A DNA stretch of 64,000 bases from NCBI GenBank assembly GCA_052436255.1, contig JBQVNP010000007.1:22306-86305 (forward strand), written 5' to 3'. The position numbers and the translations under genes were made by a program. This document shows, one piece after another, positions 1-7,920 of this stretch. The stretch's first letter is position 1, and every line of letters starts with the position of its first letter. The notes beneath the pieces were generated by a model. That model was not told the origin of the DNA. It ran no database searches and worked only from the letters and a program-made list of their open reading frames with translations. Source of the stretch: Pelomonas sp052436255. Lineage in GTDB: Bacteria; Pseudomonadota; Gammaproteobacteria; Burkholderiales; Burkholderiaceae_C.

Positions 1-213
1 GCGGCTGATCAGCGCGACACCGTTGTAGGTCTTCTGGCCGAACCACTGCACCTGGTAGCCGGCCGCGCCGATTTCCATGGTGGGGAACTTGTCGTCGGTG
101 AGCTTGGTCTCCTGCAGCACCAGGGCATCGACGGGGTGGGCGGCCAGCCAGTCCAGCACCTGCGGCAGGCGGACGGCGAGGGAGTTGACGTTCCAGGTGG
201 CGAACTTCTTCAT
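1..213 (-). CDS. xth: exodeoxyribonuclease III, 5' part (cut by window edge)
   Basis: Only the first 71 codons are in the window; the rest lies beyond base 1. The N-terminus reads MKKFATWNVNSLAVRLPQ, then LDWLAAHPVDALVLQETKL and YNGVALISR. This is the start of the exonuclease III/AP endonuclease fold: the N of WNVNS and the E of QETK are metal and catalytic residues in the family. The expected role is cytoplasmic base-excision repair at abasic sites. The ATG at 211-213 is chosen because the family begins exactly at this motif. The next gene ends 10 bases upstream on the same strand. Confidence 0.9.
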   Translation of the reverse strand, partial: MKKFATWNVNSLAVRLPQVLDWLAAHPVDALVLQETKLTDDKFPTMEIGAAGYQVQWFGQKTYNGVALISR

Positions 214-222
214 GGCGTGATC

Positions 223-1644
223 CTAGCCGCCCACCTCGGCCTCGGTGTCGCAGTCCATGCAGCTCTCGATCGGCGGCGCGGGCAGGTGCAGGTCGCTGTG
301 GAGTTCGCGCAGCGCGGTGCGCAGGCCTTCCTCGATGACGGGGTGATAGAAGGGGCAGTCCAGCATCTGTCGCACCGTGTCGCCGCGCTGCACGCTCCAG
401 GCGAGCAGGTGGCCAAGGTGCTCGGCGGCCGGGCCGATCATCTCGGCGCCCAGCAGCCGGCCGGTGTTGCGCTCGGCATAGACATGCAGCGCGCCGCGGT
501 TGACCAGCATCACGCGGCTGCGGCCCTGGTTGGCAAAGCTGACGCGGCCGGTGTCAAAGTGGCTGCCGTCTGCCAGCAGTTCCGCATGACTTGCGCCTGC
601 CAGGGCGATCTGCGGTTCGCTGAAGACGACGCTCAGCGGTGTGCGGCGCGGGCGGTGGTGCATATCGGGCCAGCGCGCGGCGTTGTCGCCAGCGATGCGG
701 CCGGCGTCCGACGCCTCGTGCAGCAGCGCCCGGTCGTCGGTGGCATCGCCCGCGATGAACACAGGCGTGCCGCCCCATTGGCTGGTGTGGCGGTTGACGA
801 GCGGCCGGCCCTGGTCGTCTCGCGGCAGGTCCAAGGTGTCCAGGCCGAGGTCGTCCAGATTGGGCTCGCGGCCAGCGGCGCAAAGCAGGGTGTCGAAACG
901 CTCTCCGCCGATAAGCACCTGGTCGCCATCCGGCAAGGGGTCGAGCTGCGTGGCGTTCAACGACAACGGCAGCTCCGCAGCAAAGATGGTTCTCGACAGC
1001 TTCTGCAGCTCGGGATCGGTTAGCGGCCCGACGCGCTCGCCGCGGGAGAACAGGCGCACCCGAACGCCGAGCTTGTGCAGGGCCAGGGCCAGTTCCAGGC
1101 CGATCACACCGGCACCGACGACGGCCGCCGAGCGCGGCAGGTCGACCCAGTTGAACACATCGTCATTGACGATGAGCCTGGCGCCCAGGCGCTCACGCCA
1201 GCCGGGCGGGACAAAGGGCCGCGAGCCGGTGGCGATGACGACGGCCTTGGCCGCGACGCGCTGCCCCTCGACGTCCAACACGCCCGCGCCGGCAAAGCGC
1301 GCGCGTCCGAACAGCCGCGTCGCCTCCGGCCAGCCATGGACCGTGTCCTGCACAAAGCCGACGAAGCGGTCGCGTTCGTCGCGCACCCGCTGCATGACGG
1401 CGCGTCCGTCGATGCGCGGCGGCTCGGCCTGCACACCGAAGCGATGCGCCTCGCGCACCCCCTGGGCCGACTCGGCCGCGGCGATCAGCAGCTTGCTGGG
1501 CATGCAGCCGACGCGCGCGCAGGTCGTGCCGTAATGGGCCGCCTCGATCAGCAGCACACGCTCGGTGTGTACGCGCGCGGCGCGATAGGCTGCCATGCCG
1601 GCGGTGCCGGCGCCGATGATGGCGACGTCGCAGGTGTGAGTCAT
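223..1644 (-). CDS. dihydrolipoyl dehydrogenase-like FAD/NAD disulfide oxidoreductase
   Basis: 473 aa. The N-terminal FAD-binding Rossmann motif IIGAGTAGMAA is followed by the redox-active disulfide C42-x4-C47 in YGTTCARVGCMPSK. A second nucleotide-binding motif (VVGAGVIGLELA), the FAD-binding IAGDAT and the C-terminal dimer-interface FYHPVIEEG with its catalytic His are all visible. This layout is class I pyridine-nucleotide disulfide oxidoreductase, closest by motif to stand-alone dihydrolipoamide dehydrogenases. No 2-oxoacid dehydrogenase E1/E2 genes lie nearby, so the substrate is uncertain; glutathione or mercuric reductase relatives are less likely. An unusual C-terminal tail carries a Cys-x2-Cys pair (SCMDCDTE). 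Family assignment is firm, physiological partner unknown. Confidence 0.85.
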   Translation of the reverse strand: MTHTCDVAIIGAGTAGMAAYRAARVHTERVLLIEAAHYGTTCARVGCMPSKLLIAAAESAQGVREAHRFGVQAEPPRIDGRAVMQRVRDERDRFVGFVQDTVHGWPEATRLFGRARFAGAGVLDVEGQRVAAKAVVIATGSRPFVPPGWRERLGARLIVNDDVFNWVDLPRSAAVVGAGVIGLELALALHKLGVRVRLFSRGERVGPLTDPELQKLSRTIFAAELPLSLNATQLDPLPDGDQVLIGGERFDTLLCAAGREPNLDDLGLDTLDLPRDDQGRPLVNRHTSQWGGTPVFIAGDATDDRALLHEASDAGRIAGDNAARWPDMHHRPRRTPLSVVFSEPQIALAGASHAELLADGSHFDTGRVSFANQGRSRVMLVNRGALHVYAERNTGRLLGAEMIGPAAEHLGHLLAWSVQRGDTVRQMLDCPFYHPVIEEGLRTALRELHSDLHLPAPPIESCMDCDTEAEVGG

Positions 1645-1693
1645 GTCAAGCGGTCCCGGTTGCCTGGTCCGGGCAAGGATAGCGGCGCCGGCG

Positions 1694-2647
1694 TCAGCGG
1701 CCGGCCAGACGGCGCTTTGCGGCTTCCTCGCGCAGACAGTTCAGCATCAGGTCGGCCCCCGGCGACAGCTGGTGGCCGCGCCGCGTGACGATGCCGTAGG
1801 CGTCCATGCGCAAGCCGAAGTCGAAGTTCAGCACCGTCAGCAGGCCCGTCTCGACATAGGGTTTGACCAGCTCCTCGGGCAGCGCCGACACCATGTCGGA
1901 CTGCCCGAGCAGGCTGGTGATGACGGGCAGGGACAGCGTCTCGACCGTCTGCTGCGGCTGGTCCAGGCCGGCGGAGAGGAACAGCGCGGTCAAGCGATCA
2001 CGCAGGATGCTGCCGCCCGGCGGCAGGATCCAGCTCTGGCGTGCCAGCTCCGGCAGGCTGAGGTCGCTCCGGTGGGCCAGCGGATGCGCGGCACGCACCA
2101 CCAGGCAGTGCGGCTCGTCGGTCAACGGCTCGAAGCTGAGCTGGGCGGCAGACTCGCTGTCCAGCACGCGGCCGATGACGATGTCCAGCTCACCGCTTTG
2201 CAGGTGCTGGATCAGCAGCTTGCTGGTGTCGACCGAGATGGCGATGTGCACGCGCGGCTGGCGCGCCTTCAACAACGTGATGGCGGCGGGCAGCAGGGTG
2301 GTGGACGGCGTGAGCACGGCGCCGACGGCGACCCGGCCCGACAGGCCAGACAGCAGCTCCATGACCTCCTGATGGCCGGCGTCCAGCTCCGCCAGGGCCG
2401 CACCGGCGCGGCGGATCATGACCTCGCCATACCAGGTCGGCGCCACGCCACGCGGCAGGCGCTCGAAGAGTTTCACGCCGAGGGCATGCTCCAGGTCCGC
2501 CAACAGCTTGGAGGCAGCCGGCTGCGTCAGGTTGGCAGCCTGCGCGGCATGCAGGATCGAGCCGTGCCGCCCCAGCTCCACCAGCAGCACCAGTTGGCGA
2601 GTCTTGAGGTGGGAGCGGACAAAGCGATCCGAGCGTGGGTCTGTCAT
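1694..2647 (-). CDS. LysR-type regulator, GbpR-like (galactose operon)
   Basis: 317 aa. The N-terminal winged HTH (QLVLLVELGRHGSILHAA, then LTQPAASKLLADLE) is typical LysR. The C-terminal effector domain resembles the GbpR/galactose-binding-protein regulator subgroup known to control sugar-binding protein genes in Agrobacterium and Azospirillum. Its ATG overlaps the TGA of the upstream SDR gene by 4 bases (ATGA), so it is the last gene of the galactose operon and probably translationally coupled. I infer that it responds to galactose or arabinose and controls the operon from the dyad at 13094-13110. Confidence 0.85.
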   Translation of the reverse strand: MTDPRSDRFVRSHLKTRQLVLLVELGRHGSILHAAQAANLTQPAASKLLADLEHALGVKLFERLPRGVAPTWYGEVMIRRAGAALAELDAGHQEVMELLSGLSGRVAVGAVLTPSTTLLPAAITLLKARQPRVHIAISVDTSKLLIQHLQSGELDIVIGRVLDSESAAQLSFEPLTDEPHCLVVRAAHPLAHRSDLSLPELARQSWILPPGGSILRDRLTALFLSAGLDQPQQTVETLSLPVITSLLGQSDMVSALPEELVKPYVETGLLTVLNFDFGLRMDAYGIVTRRGHQLSPGADLMLNCLREEAAKRRLAGR

Positions 2648-3411
2648 TCGTGATAAAGCTGCGACCGGCCCCCGTCGATGAGGATGTCGGTGGCATTGAT
2701 GAAGCGGGCCTCATCGCTGGCGAGGAACAGGGCAGTGTAGGCAACCTCGATGGGCTCGCCGATGCGCTTGGGCGGCAGCAGGTCGAGCTGCTGCTGCCGC
2801 TGCTCCGGCGTCAGGCTGGCCAGCCATTCGACGATGCGCTCGGACAGGATCAGGCCCGGTGAGATCGAATTGACCCGCACGTTTTGCGCCGCGTACTGGA
2901 TGCCCAGCGCCTTGCTCAGGCCGATCAGCGCATGCTTGGCAACGGGGTAGGGAAAGGTGTTGGGAATGATGCGGTGGCCGTGCACCGAGGCGATGTTGAC
3001 GATGCTGCCGCCGCCACCGGCCAGCATGCCGGGCAGCACGGCGCGGCTGCAGTGCAGGGCGCCTTCCAGGTCCACGGCGAAGCAGCGCTGCCATTGCGCG
3101 GTGGTCATCGCCAGCGGCTCGGCAAAGACGTTCATGCCGGCGTTGTTGATCAGCACGCTGACGGGGCCGAAGCGTTCGGCGCCCCGCGCGGCCATGGCCT
3201 GCACGGCGGCTTCGTCGGCGATGTCGGCGGCGACGAACAGCGCCTTGTCGGTGCCCAGTTCGGCCACCAGCGCCTCACCGTGGGCATCGGTGTCCAAGCC
3301 GTTGAGGATGACCTTGGCGCCCTCGGCGACGAACAGCCGTGCCACGGCCTTGCCGATGCCCTGGGTGGAACCGGTCACCAGCGCGACCTTGCCTTGCAGG
3401 CGTTGAGCCAT
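2644..3411 (-). CDS. SDR family oxidoreductase, probable D-galactose (aldose) 1-dehydrogenase
   Basis: 255 aa, the usual classical-SDR length. The cofactor motif is TGSTQGIG at residues 14-21, with NNAGM, the catalytic Ser in NIASVHG, and Tyr/Lys in YPVAKHA. A classical SDR in an operon with a sugar lactonase, DgoD, DgoK and DgoA most likely oxidises D-galactose (or L-arabinose) to the aldonolactone, the first De Ley-Doudoroff step, in the cytoplasm. That substrate is inferred from context only. It lies 4 bases downstream of araH and overlaps the LysR gene. Confidence 0.82.
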   Translation of the reverse strand: MAQRLQGKVALVTGSTQGIGKAVARLFVAEGAKVILNGLDTDAHGEALVAELGTDKALFVAADIADEAAVQAMAARGAERFGPVSVLINNAGMNVFAEPLAMTTAQWQRCFAVDLEGALHCSRAVLPGMLAGGGGSIVNIASVHGHRIIPNTFPYPVAKHALIGLSKALGIQYAAQNVRVNSISPGLILSERIVEWLASLTPEQRQQQLDLLPPKRIGEPIEVAYTALFLASDEARFINATDILIDGGRSQLYHE

Positions 3412-3415
3412 GGCG

Positions 3416-4396
3416 TCAGTTCCGGCGCTCGCCGCGGGTCTTGAGCTGGTCCAGCAGCACGGCTGCCAGCAGGATCAGGCCACGCACGAGGTATTGGTAG
3501 AAGGCATCCACGTTCAACAGGTTCATGACGTTCTCGACCGTGCCCATGATGAGCACACCGACGACGACGCCGAAGATGCGCGCCTTGCCGCCGGCCAGCG
3601 ACACGCCACCCAGTACGCAGGCCGAGATGACATCCAGCTCGAAGCCCGTGGCCGCATTGGGCTGGCCGCTGGTGATGCGGGCCGACAGGATCAGGCCCGC
3701 CAGCGCGGCGACCAAGCCTTGCAGCAGGAAGATCCATACGCGCAGTCGCTCGACCTTCACGCCCGCCAGCCGCGCGGCCTCGGGGTTGCCGCCGATGGCG
3801 AGCGCATTGCGGCCGAACACCGTGTGGTTGAGCAACACGCCGAAGATGACGAAGCAGCCCACCGTCATCCAGATGGGTAGCGGCAGGCCCAGCACGACGG
3901 TGTCGCCGAACGCAAAGAAGCTTTCATCGGCGATCCCCACCGCCTGGCCTTGCGATGCGATGAAGGCCAGGCCGCGCACCATCAGCATGGTGGCCAGCGT
4001 GGCAATCAGCGCGTTGACACGCAGGTAGGCGATCAGCACGCCGTTGCCCGCGCCGATCAGCGCACCTGCCGCCAGGCCGGCGAAGACGGCGATGGGTACG
4101 CTGCCGGTGCTCTCCAGCACCATCGCGCCAAGCACGCCGGCGAAAGCGATGGTCGAGCCGACGGACAGGTCGAAGTCACGCGAGGCCAGGCAGAACATCA
4201 TGGTGCAGGCGACCATGCCGATCTGCGCGACCGACAGCAGCAAGCCGGTGATGTTGGCGGCCGAGAAGAAGTTCTCGACAGTGAAGGCCAGCACGATGAA
4301 GAGCAGGCCATAGCCCAGCGTCATGCTGTGTTCCTTGAGCAGGGCGCGGGACGTGGTGGACATGGCGGGGCGTGGGGTGAGGGTGGTCGTGTTCAT
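3416..4396 (-). CDS. araH: sugar ABC transporter permease, AraH-like
   Basis: 326 aa from the ATG at 4394-4396 (MNTTTLTPRP). The frame stays open further upstream, but that part runs through the inverted repeat and araG and is not coding. The protein is hydrophobic with about eight to ten membrane segments. It carries the ribose/arabinose permease signature region (GGNPEAARLAGV) and the C-terminal AVLLDQLKTR. It should form the inner-membrane channel for the AraG ATPase and AraF binding protein, importing L-arabinose or D-galactose. A long inverted repeat separates it from araG. Family confident; the galactose preference is inferred from the operon. Confidence 0.9.
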   Translation of the reverse strand: MNTTTLTPRPAMSTTSRALLKEHSMTLGYGLLFIVLAFTVENFFSAANITGLLLSVAQIGMVACTMMFCLASRDFDLSVGSTIAFAGVLGAMVLESTGSVPIAVFAGLAAGALIGAGNGVLIAYLRVNALIATLATMLMVRGLAFIASQGQAVGIADESFFAFGDTVVLGLPLPIWMTVGCFVIFGVLLNHTVFGRNALAIGGNPEAARLAGVKVERLRVWIFLLQGLVAALAGLILSARITSGQPNAATGFELDVISACVLGGVSLAGGKARIFGVVVGVLIMGTVENVMNLLNVDAFYQYLVRGLILLAAVLLDQLKTRGERRN

Positions 4397-4413
4397 ATCG
4401 CAAGTCGGGAAAT

Positions 4414-4489
4414 GCAACCACAGAGGCACGGAGGCACGGAGAAGAACCTGTCCTGCATGGTCTCTGTGACTCTGTGCCTCTGTGGTTGC
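4414..4489. repeat. long inverted repeat between araG and araH
   Basis: The arms 4414-4429 (GCAACCACAGAGGCAC) and 4474-4489 are perfect 16-base reverse complements. The match continues imperfectly (10 of 13) to give arms of about 29 bases, 4414-4442 and 4461-4489, around an 18-base loop. The CACAGAGGCAC core resembles a short palindromic repeat that I recall being scattered in many bacterial genomes. It occupies the only sizeable gap inside the transporter genes and could fold in the mRNA and lower araH expression. Confidence 0.85.
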
Positions 4490-4503
4490 CTTTGAGTTCT
4501 GTT

Positions 4504-6015
4504 TCAGGACAAGGTCGCGACCGGCGCAGCGTCGGGAAGGGCCAAGGCCAGCGCGGCGGTCTCGCTGGCGCTGGCGCGGTCCAGCTCGCCGCTGATGCGG
4601 CCGTCGCGCATGACGATGAGACGGTCGGTGATGCCCAGCACCTCGGGCAGCTCGCTGGAGATGACGATGACGCAGCATCCCGAGGCTGCCACGTCGTGGA
4701 TGATCTTGTAGATCTCATTCTTGGCGCCCACGTCGATGCCGCGCGTCGGCTCGTCGAGGATGAGCACCTTCAGTCCCGGCTCGGCCAGCCAGCGCGCCAG
4801 GATGACTTTCTGCTGGTTGCCGCCCGACAGCAGGCGGATCTCCTGCTCGCGGTGGGGCGTCTTGATGCGCAGCTTCTGGATGAAGTCGTCGGCGCGGCGC
4901 GCCTCCTGGCCATGGCGCAGGAAAATCCCGCCCAGCAGGCCGTGGCGGCGGCAGCTGATGTTGATGTTCTCGGCGACCGAGCTGTGCGCCAGGATGCCCT
5001 GCTCCTTGCGGTCCTCGGGGCACAGCACGATGCCGGCGGCTATCGCCGCCGATGGGCCGGCGGTGGGCACCGACTTGCCGTCCAGCAGCACCTCGCCGCC
5101 CCGGCGTGGGTCGGCGCCGTAGAGCAGGCGCATCAGCTCGCTGCGGCCGGCGCCGACCAGGCCGAAGAAGCCCAATACCTCGCCAGCCCGCACGCCGAAG
5201 CTCAGCGGCTCGGGCAGGCGGGCGCTGTGCAGGCCGCGCGCTTCAAGTCGCACGGGGCCATGGCCGCGCGAGCGGTAGTCGTAGATGTCCTGCAGCTCGC
5301 GGCCGACCATGTCGGCAATCAGCCGTTCGCGCGGCACTTCGGCCATCGCCTCGTGCGTGACGATCTTGCGGCCGTCGCGAAAGATGGTGCAGGCGTCGCA
5401 CAACTCGTACAGCTCCTCGAGCCGGTGCGAGATGTAGATGAGTGTGCGCCCCTCCGCCCGCAGGCGCCTGACCAGCCGGAACAGGATCTCGGTCTCGCGG
5501 TGCGACAGGCTGCTGGTGGGCTCATCAAACGCAATGACCTTGGCGTCCTGCATGACGGCCTTGCAGATCTCGACCATCTGGCGCTGGGCGATGGACAGCT
5601 CGGACAGGCGCACGGCCGGGTCCAGGTCAACGCCGATGGACGCCAGCTGCGCCGCCACCAGCCGGCGCGCGGCCTTGTGGTCCACGAGCCCGAAGCGCGT
5701 CGGCAGCCGACCCAGCAACACGTTCTCGGCCACCGTCAGCTCGGCCACGTACTGCAGCTCCTGATGAATGATGGCGATGCCGGACGCGATGGCGTCGCCG
5801 GCCGACGTGAAGTGGCGCTCCTGGCCGTCGATCAGCAAGCGGCCGCCGTCGGGCTTGTACTGGCCGCCGAGGATCTTCAGCAGCGTGCTCTTGCCCGCGC
5901 CGTTCTCGCCGAGCAGGCCCATCACCTGACCGGCTTGCGCCACGAAGCTCACTCCGTTCAGCGCCTTGACGCCAGGGAAGACCTTGCTGATGTTGTCGAA
6001 CTGCAGGGCGGCCAT
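4504..6015 (-). CDS. araG: sugar ABC transporter ATP-binding protein, AraG-like
   Basis: 503 aa with two tandem ATPase domains, as in all sugar-type AraG/MglA/RbsA proteins. The first domain has Walker A GENGAGKST, the LSELSIAQRQ signature and Walker B VIAFDEPTSSL. The second has a degenerate Walker A (GLVGAGRSEL), the LSGGNQQK signature and Walker B VLILDEPTRGIDVG. It powers import through AraH from the cytoplasmic face. Its start lies one base after the araF stop codon, so the two are co-translated. Confidence 0.93.
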   Translation of the reverse strand: MAALQFDNISKVFPGVKALNGVSFVAQAGQVMGLLGENGAGKSTLLKILGGQYKPDGGRLLIDGQERHFTSAGDAIASGIAIIHQELQYVAELTVAENVLLGRLPTRFGLVDHKAARRLVAAQLASIGVDLDPAVRLSELSIAQRQMVEICKAVMQDAKVIAFDEPTSSLSHRETEILFRLVRRLRAEGRTLIYISHRLEELYELCDACTIFRDGRKIVTHEAMAEVPRERLIADMVGRELQDIYDYRSRGHGPVRLEARGLHSARLPEPLSFGVRAGEVLGFFGLVGAGRSELMRLLYGADPRRGGEVLLDGKSVPTAGPSAAIAAGIVLCPEDRKEQGILAHSSVAENINISCRRHGLLGGIFLRHGQEARRADDFIQKLRIKTPHREQEIRLLSGGNQQKVILARWLAEPGLKVLILDEPTRGIDVGAKNEIYKIIHDVAASGCCVIVISSELPEVLGITDRLIVMRDGRISGELDRASASETAALALALPDAAPVATLS

Positions 6016-6016
6016 T

Positions 6017-6994
6017 TCAGAGACCCATTTGCTTTCGCAGTTCGGCCTGGTTCTGGCGCGTCATCAGGATGCCGCTGGTCAGCGTGACGGGCGGGGGCGC
6101 CTTGCCCTGGGTGGCCCAGTCATAGACCATCGCCGCGGTCTCGTAGCCATGGCGCTTGGGGCTGATCAGCACCGTGCCGTAGAAGGCGGTCGGCGTGGCC
6201 TTGGTGAACTCGTTCAGCGCGGTCTGGCTGCCGCCGATGCCGATGGCCAGCATGGCGTCCTGCCTGATGCCGCGGCCCTCGCCGGCGCGCACGGCGCCCA
6301 AGGCCGCCTCGTCGTTGAGCCCGAAGGCCACCCAGCGCTTGAACTTGGCGTTCTTCGTGAACGCGATGTTGGCCGCATTGAAGGCGCTCTCGGTGTCGGT
6401 CTTGGCCTGCGGCGCATCAATGACGTTGGCCACCGGCATGCCGCCGGCCTTGAGCGCATCGACAGCACCCATCGTGCGGTCGCGCGCCGTGGGCAGCTGG
6501 TCGAAGGCAACGCGCAGCACGCCGACCTCGTCGAGCTTCCAGCCGCGCGCCTTGATCTCGGCCAGCAGGCCCTGGCCGACCTGCTTGCCGATCTCGTAGC
6601 CCGAGATGCCCATGTGCGGGATGTCGGCGATGGGCTTGCCGGCGCCGTCGACGAGCTGGTCGTCGACCGACATGACCTTGAGCCTGTGGCGCTTGGCCGC
6701 GCGATTGACCGCCACGCCGAGCTTGACATCGGGTGCGCAGATGACGAAGCCGACGGCCTTCTGCGCGGCCAGGTTGTCGATGGCAGCCATCATCTTCTCG
6801 CCGTTCGGGATGCCGATCTTCACCAGCGTGAAACCCTTGTCCTTGGCGGCCTGCTCGGCATAGCGCCACTCATCCTGGAACCAGGGTTCCTCGGCCTGTT
6901 TGACGAGGAAGCCGATCTTGACGGGCTCGGCGGCGTGCAGCGCGAACGGGGTGGCCAGCATGGCGAGGGTGAGTGCGCGTCGTTGCATCTTCAT
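6017..6994 (-). CDS. araF: periplasmic arabinose/galactose-binding protein, AraF-like
   Basis: 325 aa. An N-terminal signal peptide (MKMQRRALTLAMLATPFALHA, cleavage near AA-EP) precedes the mature start KIGFLVKQAEEPWFQDEW, the hallmark of AraF. This is a type I periplasmic sugar-binding fold. AraF homologues bind both L-arabinose and D-galactose, which fits a galactonate-pathway operon. It is the first transporter gene after the lactonase and directly precedes araG. Confidence 0.92.
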   Translation of the reverse strand: MKMQRRALTLAMLATPFALHAAEPVKIGFLVKQAEEPWFQDEWRYAEQAAKDKGFTLVKIGIPNGEKMMAAIDNLAAQKAVGFVICAPDVKLGVAVNRAAKRHRLKVMSVDDQLVDGAGKPIADIPHMGISGYEIGKQVGQGLLAEIKARGWKLDEVGVLRVAFDQLPTARDRTMGAVDALKAGGMPVANVIDAPQAKTDTESAFNAANIAFTKNAKFKRWVAFGLNDEAALGAVRAGEGRGIRQDAMLAIGIGGSQTALNEFTKATPTAFYGTVLISPKRHGYETAAMVYDWATQGKAPPPVTLTSGILMTRQNQAELRKQMGL

Positions 6995-7014
6995 GGTCGT
7001 CTCCTAGTCTTGTT

Positions 7015-7920
7015 TCAATCTTCGAACAGGGCGTCAGGTACACCCAGCGCCTTGGGCAGGCGCAGGCCGAACAGGCTGCCGGACAGCGGCTGCGCGGTCA
7101 GCGCCTCGCGGCCCAGCGCCGTGCGGGCGGTGGTCAGCATCAGTTGGTCCAGCCCCGGGCCGCCGATGGCAGGGCAGGTGGTGTGTTCCGCCGGGGCAGT
7201 CATCACGCCCATCAGCTGGCCCTCGGGGTCGTAGCGTGCCACACGGCCGGCACCCCACTGCGCATTCCACAGGCAGCCCTCGGCGTCGATGACCGAGCCA
7301 TCGGGCCAGGCATCGGCCACGTCCATCGGCGCGAACAGGCGCAGGTTGTCGACCCGGGCTGTCTCGGCGTCGTAATCGCACTGCTGGATGCGCCGGGCCA
7401 GCGTGTCGCAGAAATACATGCGGCGGCCGTCCAGGCTGAAGCAGATGCTGTTGGCAATCGCTACCGCCGGCAGGGCCAGGCGGCGCAGCCCGTGGCGCAG
7501 CGAGAACTGGTAGAAGCTGGCGATCTGGCGCTTGTCCTTCGCCTCGTTCATCGTGCCGAACACAAAGTAGCCACTGCGGTCGGTGCGGCCATCGTTGATG
7601 CGGGTGCGCGGCTCGGCGGCGTCCACCGGCGCCAGCGTCAACAACTGGTCAAGTTCGAGCTTGTCGCCCAGCGTGGCGACCGCCAGGCGCTTGGCCAGGC
7701 CCAGCAGCACGCGGCCCGAACGGCAGTGGGCAAAGCTGCCCAGCCGGTCCGGCAGCCGGCAGAACTGCGGCCGCGGCGCGCCGGGCTGCCATGAAAACAG
7801 CGTGGCGGCGTCGATGTCCGTCCACCACCAGCGCCCGGCATGCCACAGCAGCCCTTCGCCCAGCACGGCGCCGTGCGGCAATGCCAGTTCCAGCGCCATG
7901 CCGGCCAGCGCTGCGCTCAT
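7015..7920 (-). CDS. SMP-30/gluconolactonase family sugar lactonase
   Basis: 301 aa beta-propeller lactonase. Metal-ligand regions of the family are visible: the Glu in VLGEGLLWH near the N-terminus, the Asn in IANSICFSLDG followed by MYFCDT, and the Asp in VIDAEGCLWNAQWG. It should hydrolyse galactono- or arabinonolactone made by the SDR enzyme to the free aldonate used by DgoD. There is no signal peptide, so it acts in the cytoplasm. The ATG overlaps the stop of the GH35 gene (ATGA). Confidence 0.87.
   Translation of the reverse strand: MSAALAGMALELALPHGAVLGEGLLWHAGRWWWTDIDAATLFSWQPGAPRPQFCRLPDRLGSFAHCRSGRVLLGLAKRLAVATLGDKLELDQLLTLAPVDAAEPRTRINDGRTDRSGYFVFGTMNEAKDKRQIASFYQFSLRHGLRRLALPAVAIANSICFSLDGRRMYFCDTLARRIQQCDYDAETARVDNLRLFAPMDVADAWPDGSVIDAEGCLWNAQWGAGRVARYDPEGQLMGVMTAPAEHTTCPAIGGPGLDQLMLTTARTALGREALTAQPLSGSLFGLRLPKALGVPDALFED

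Noticed and set aside
4474..6087. 537-codon open frame antisense to araG
   Set aside because: It mirrors araG in high-GC DNA, has no motifs, and is rich in Ala/Gln/Arg/His as expected for antisense shadows.
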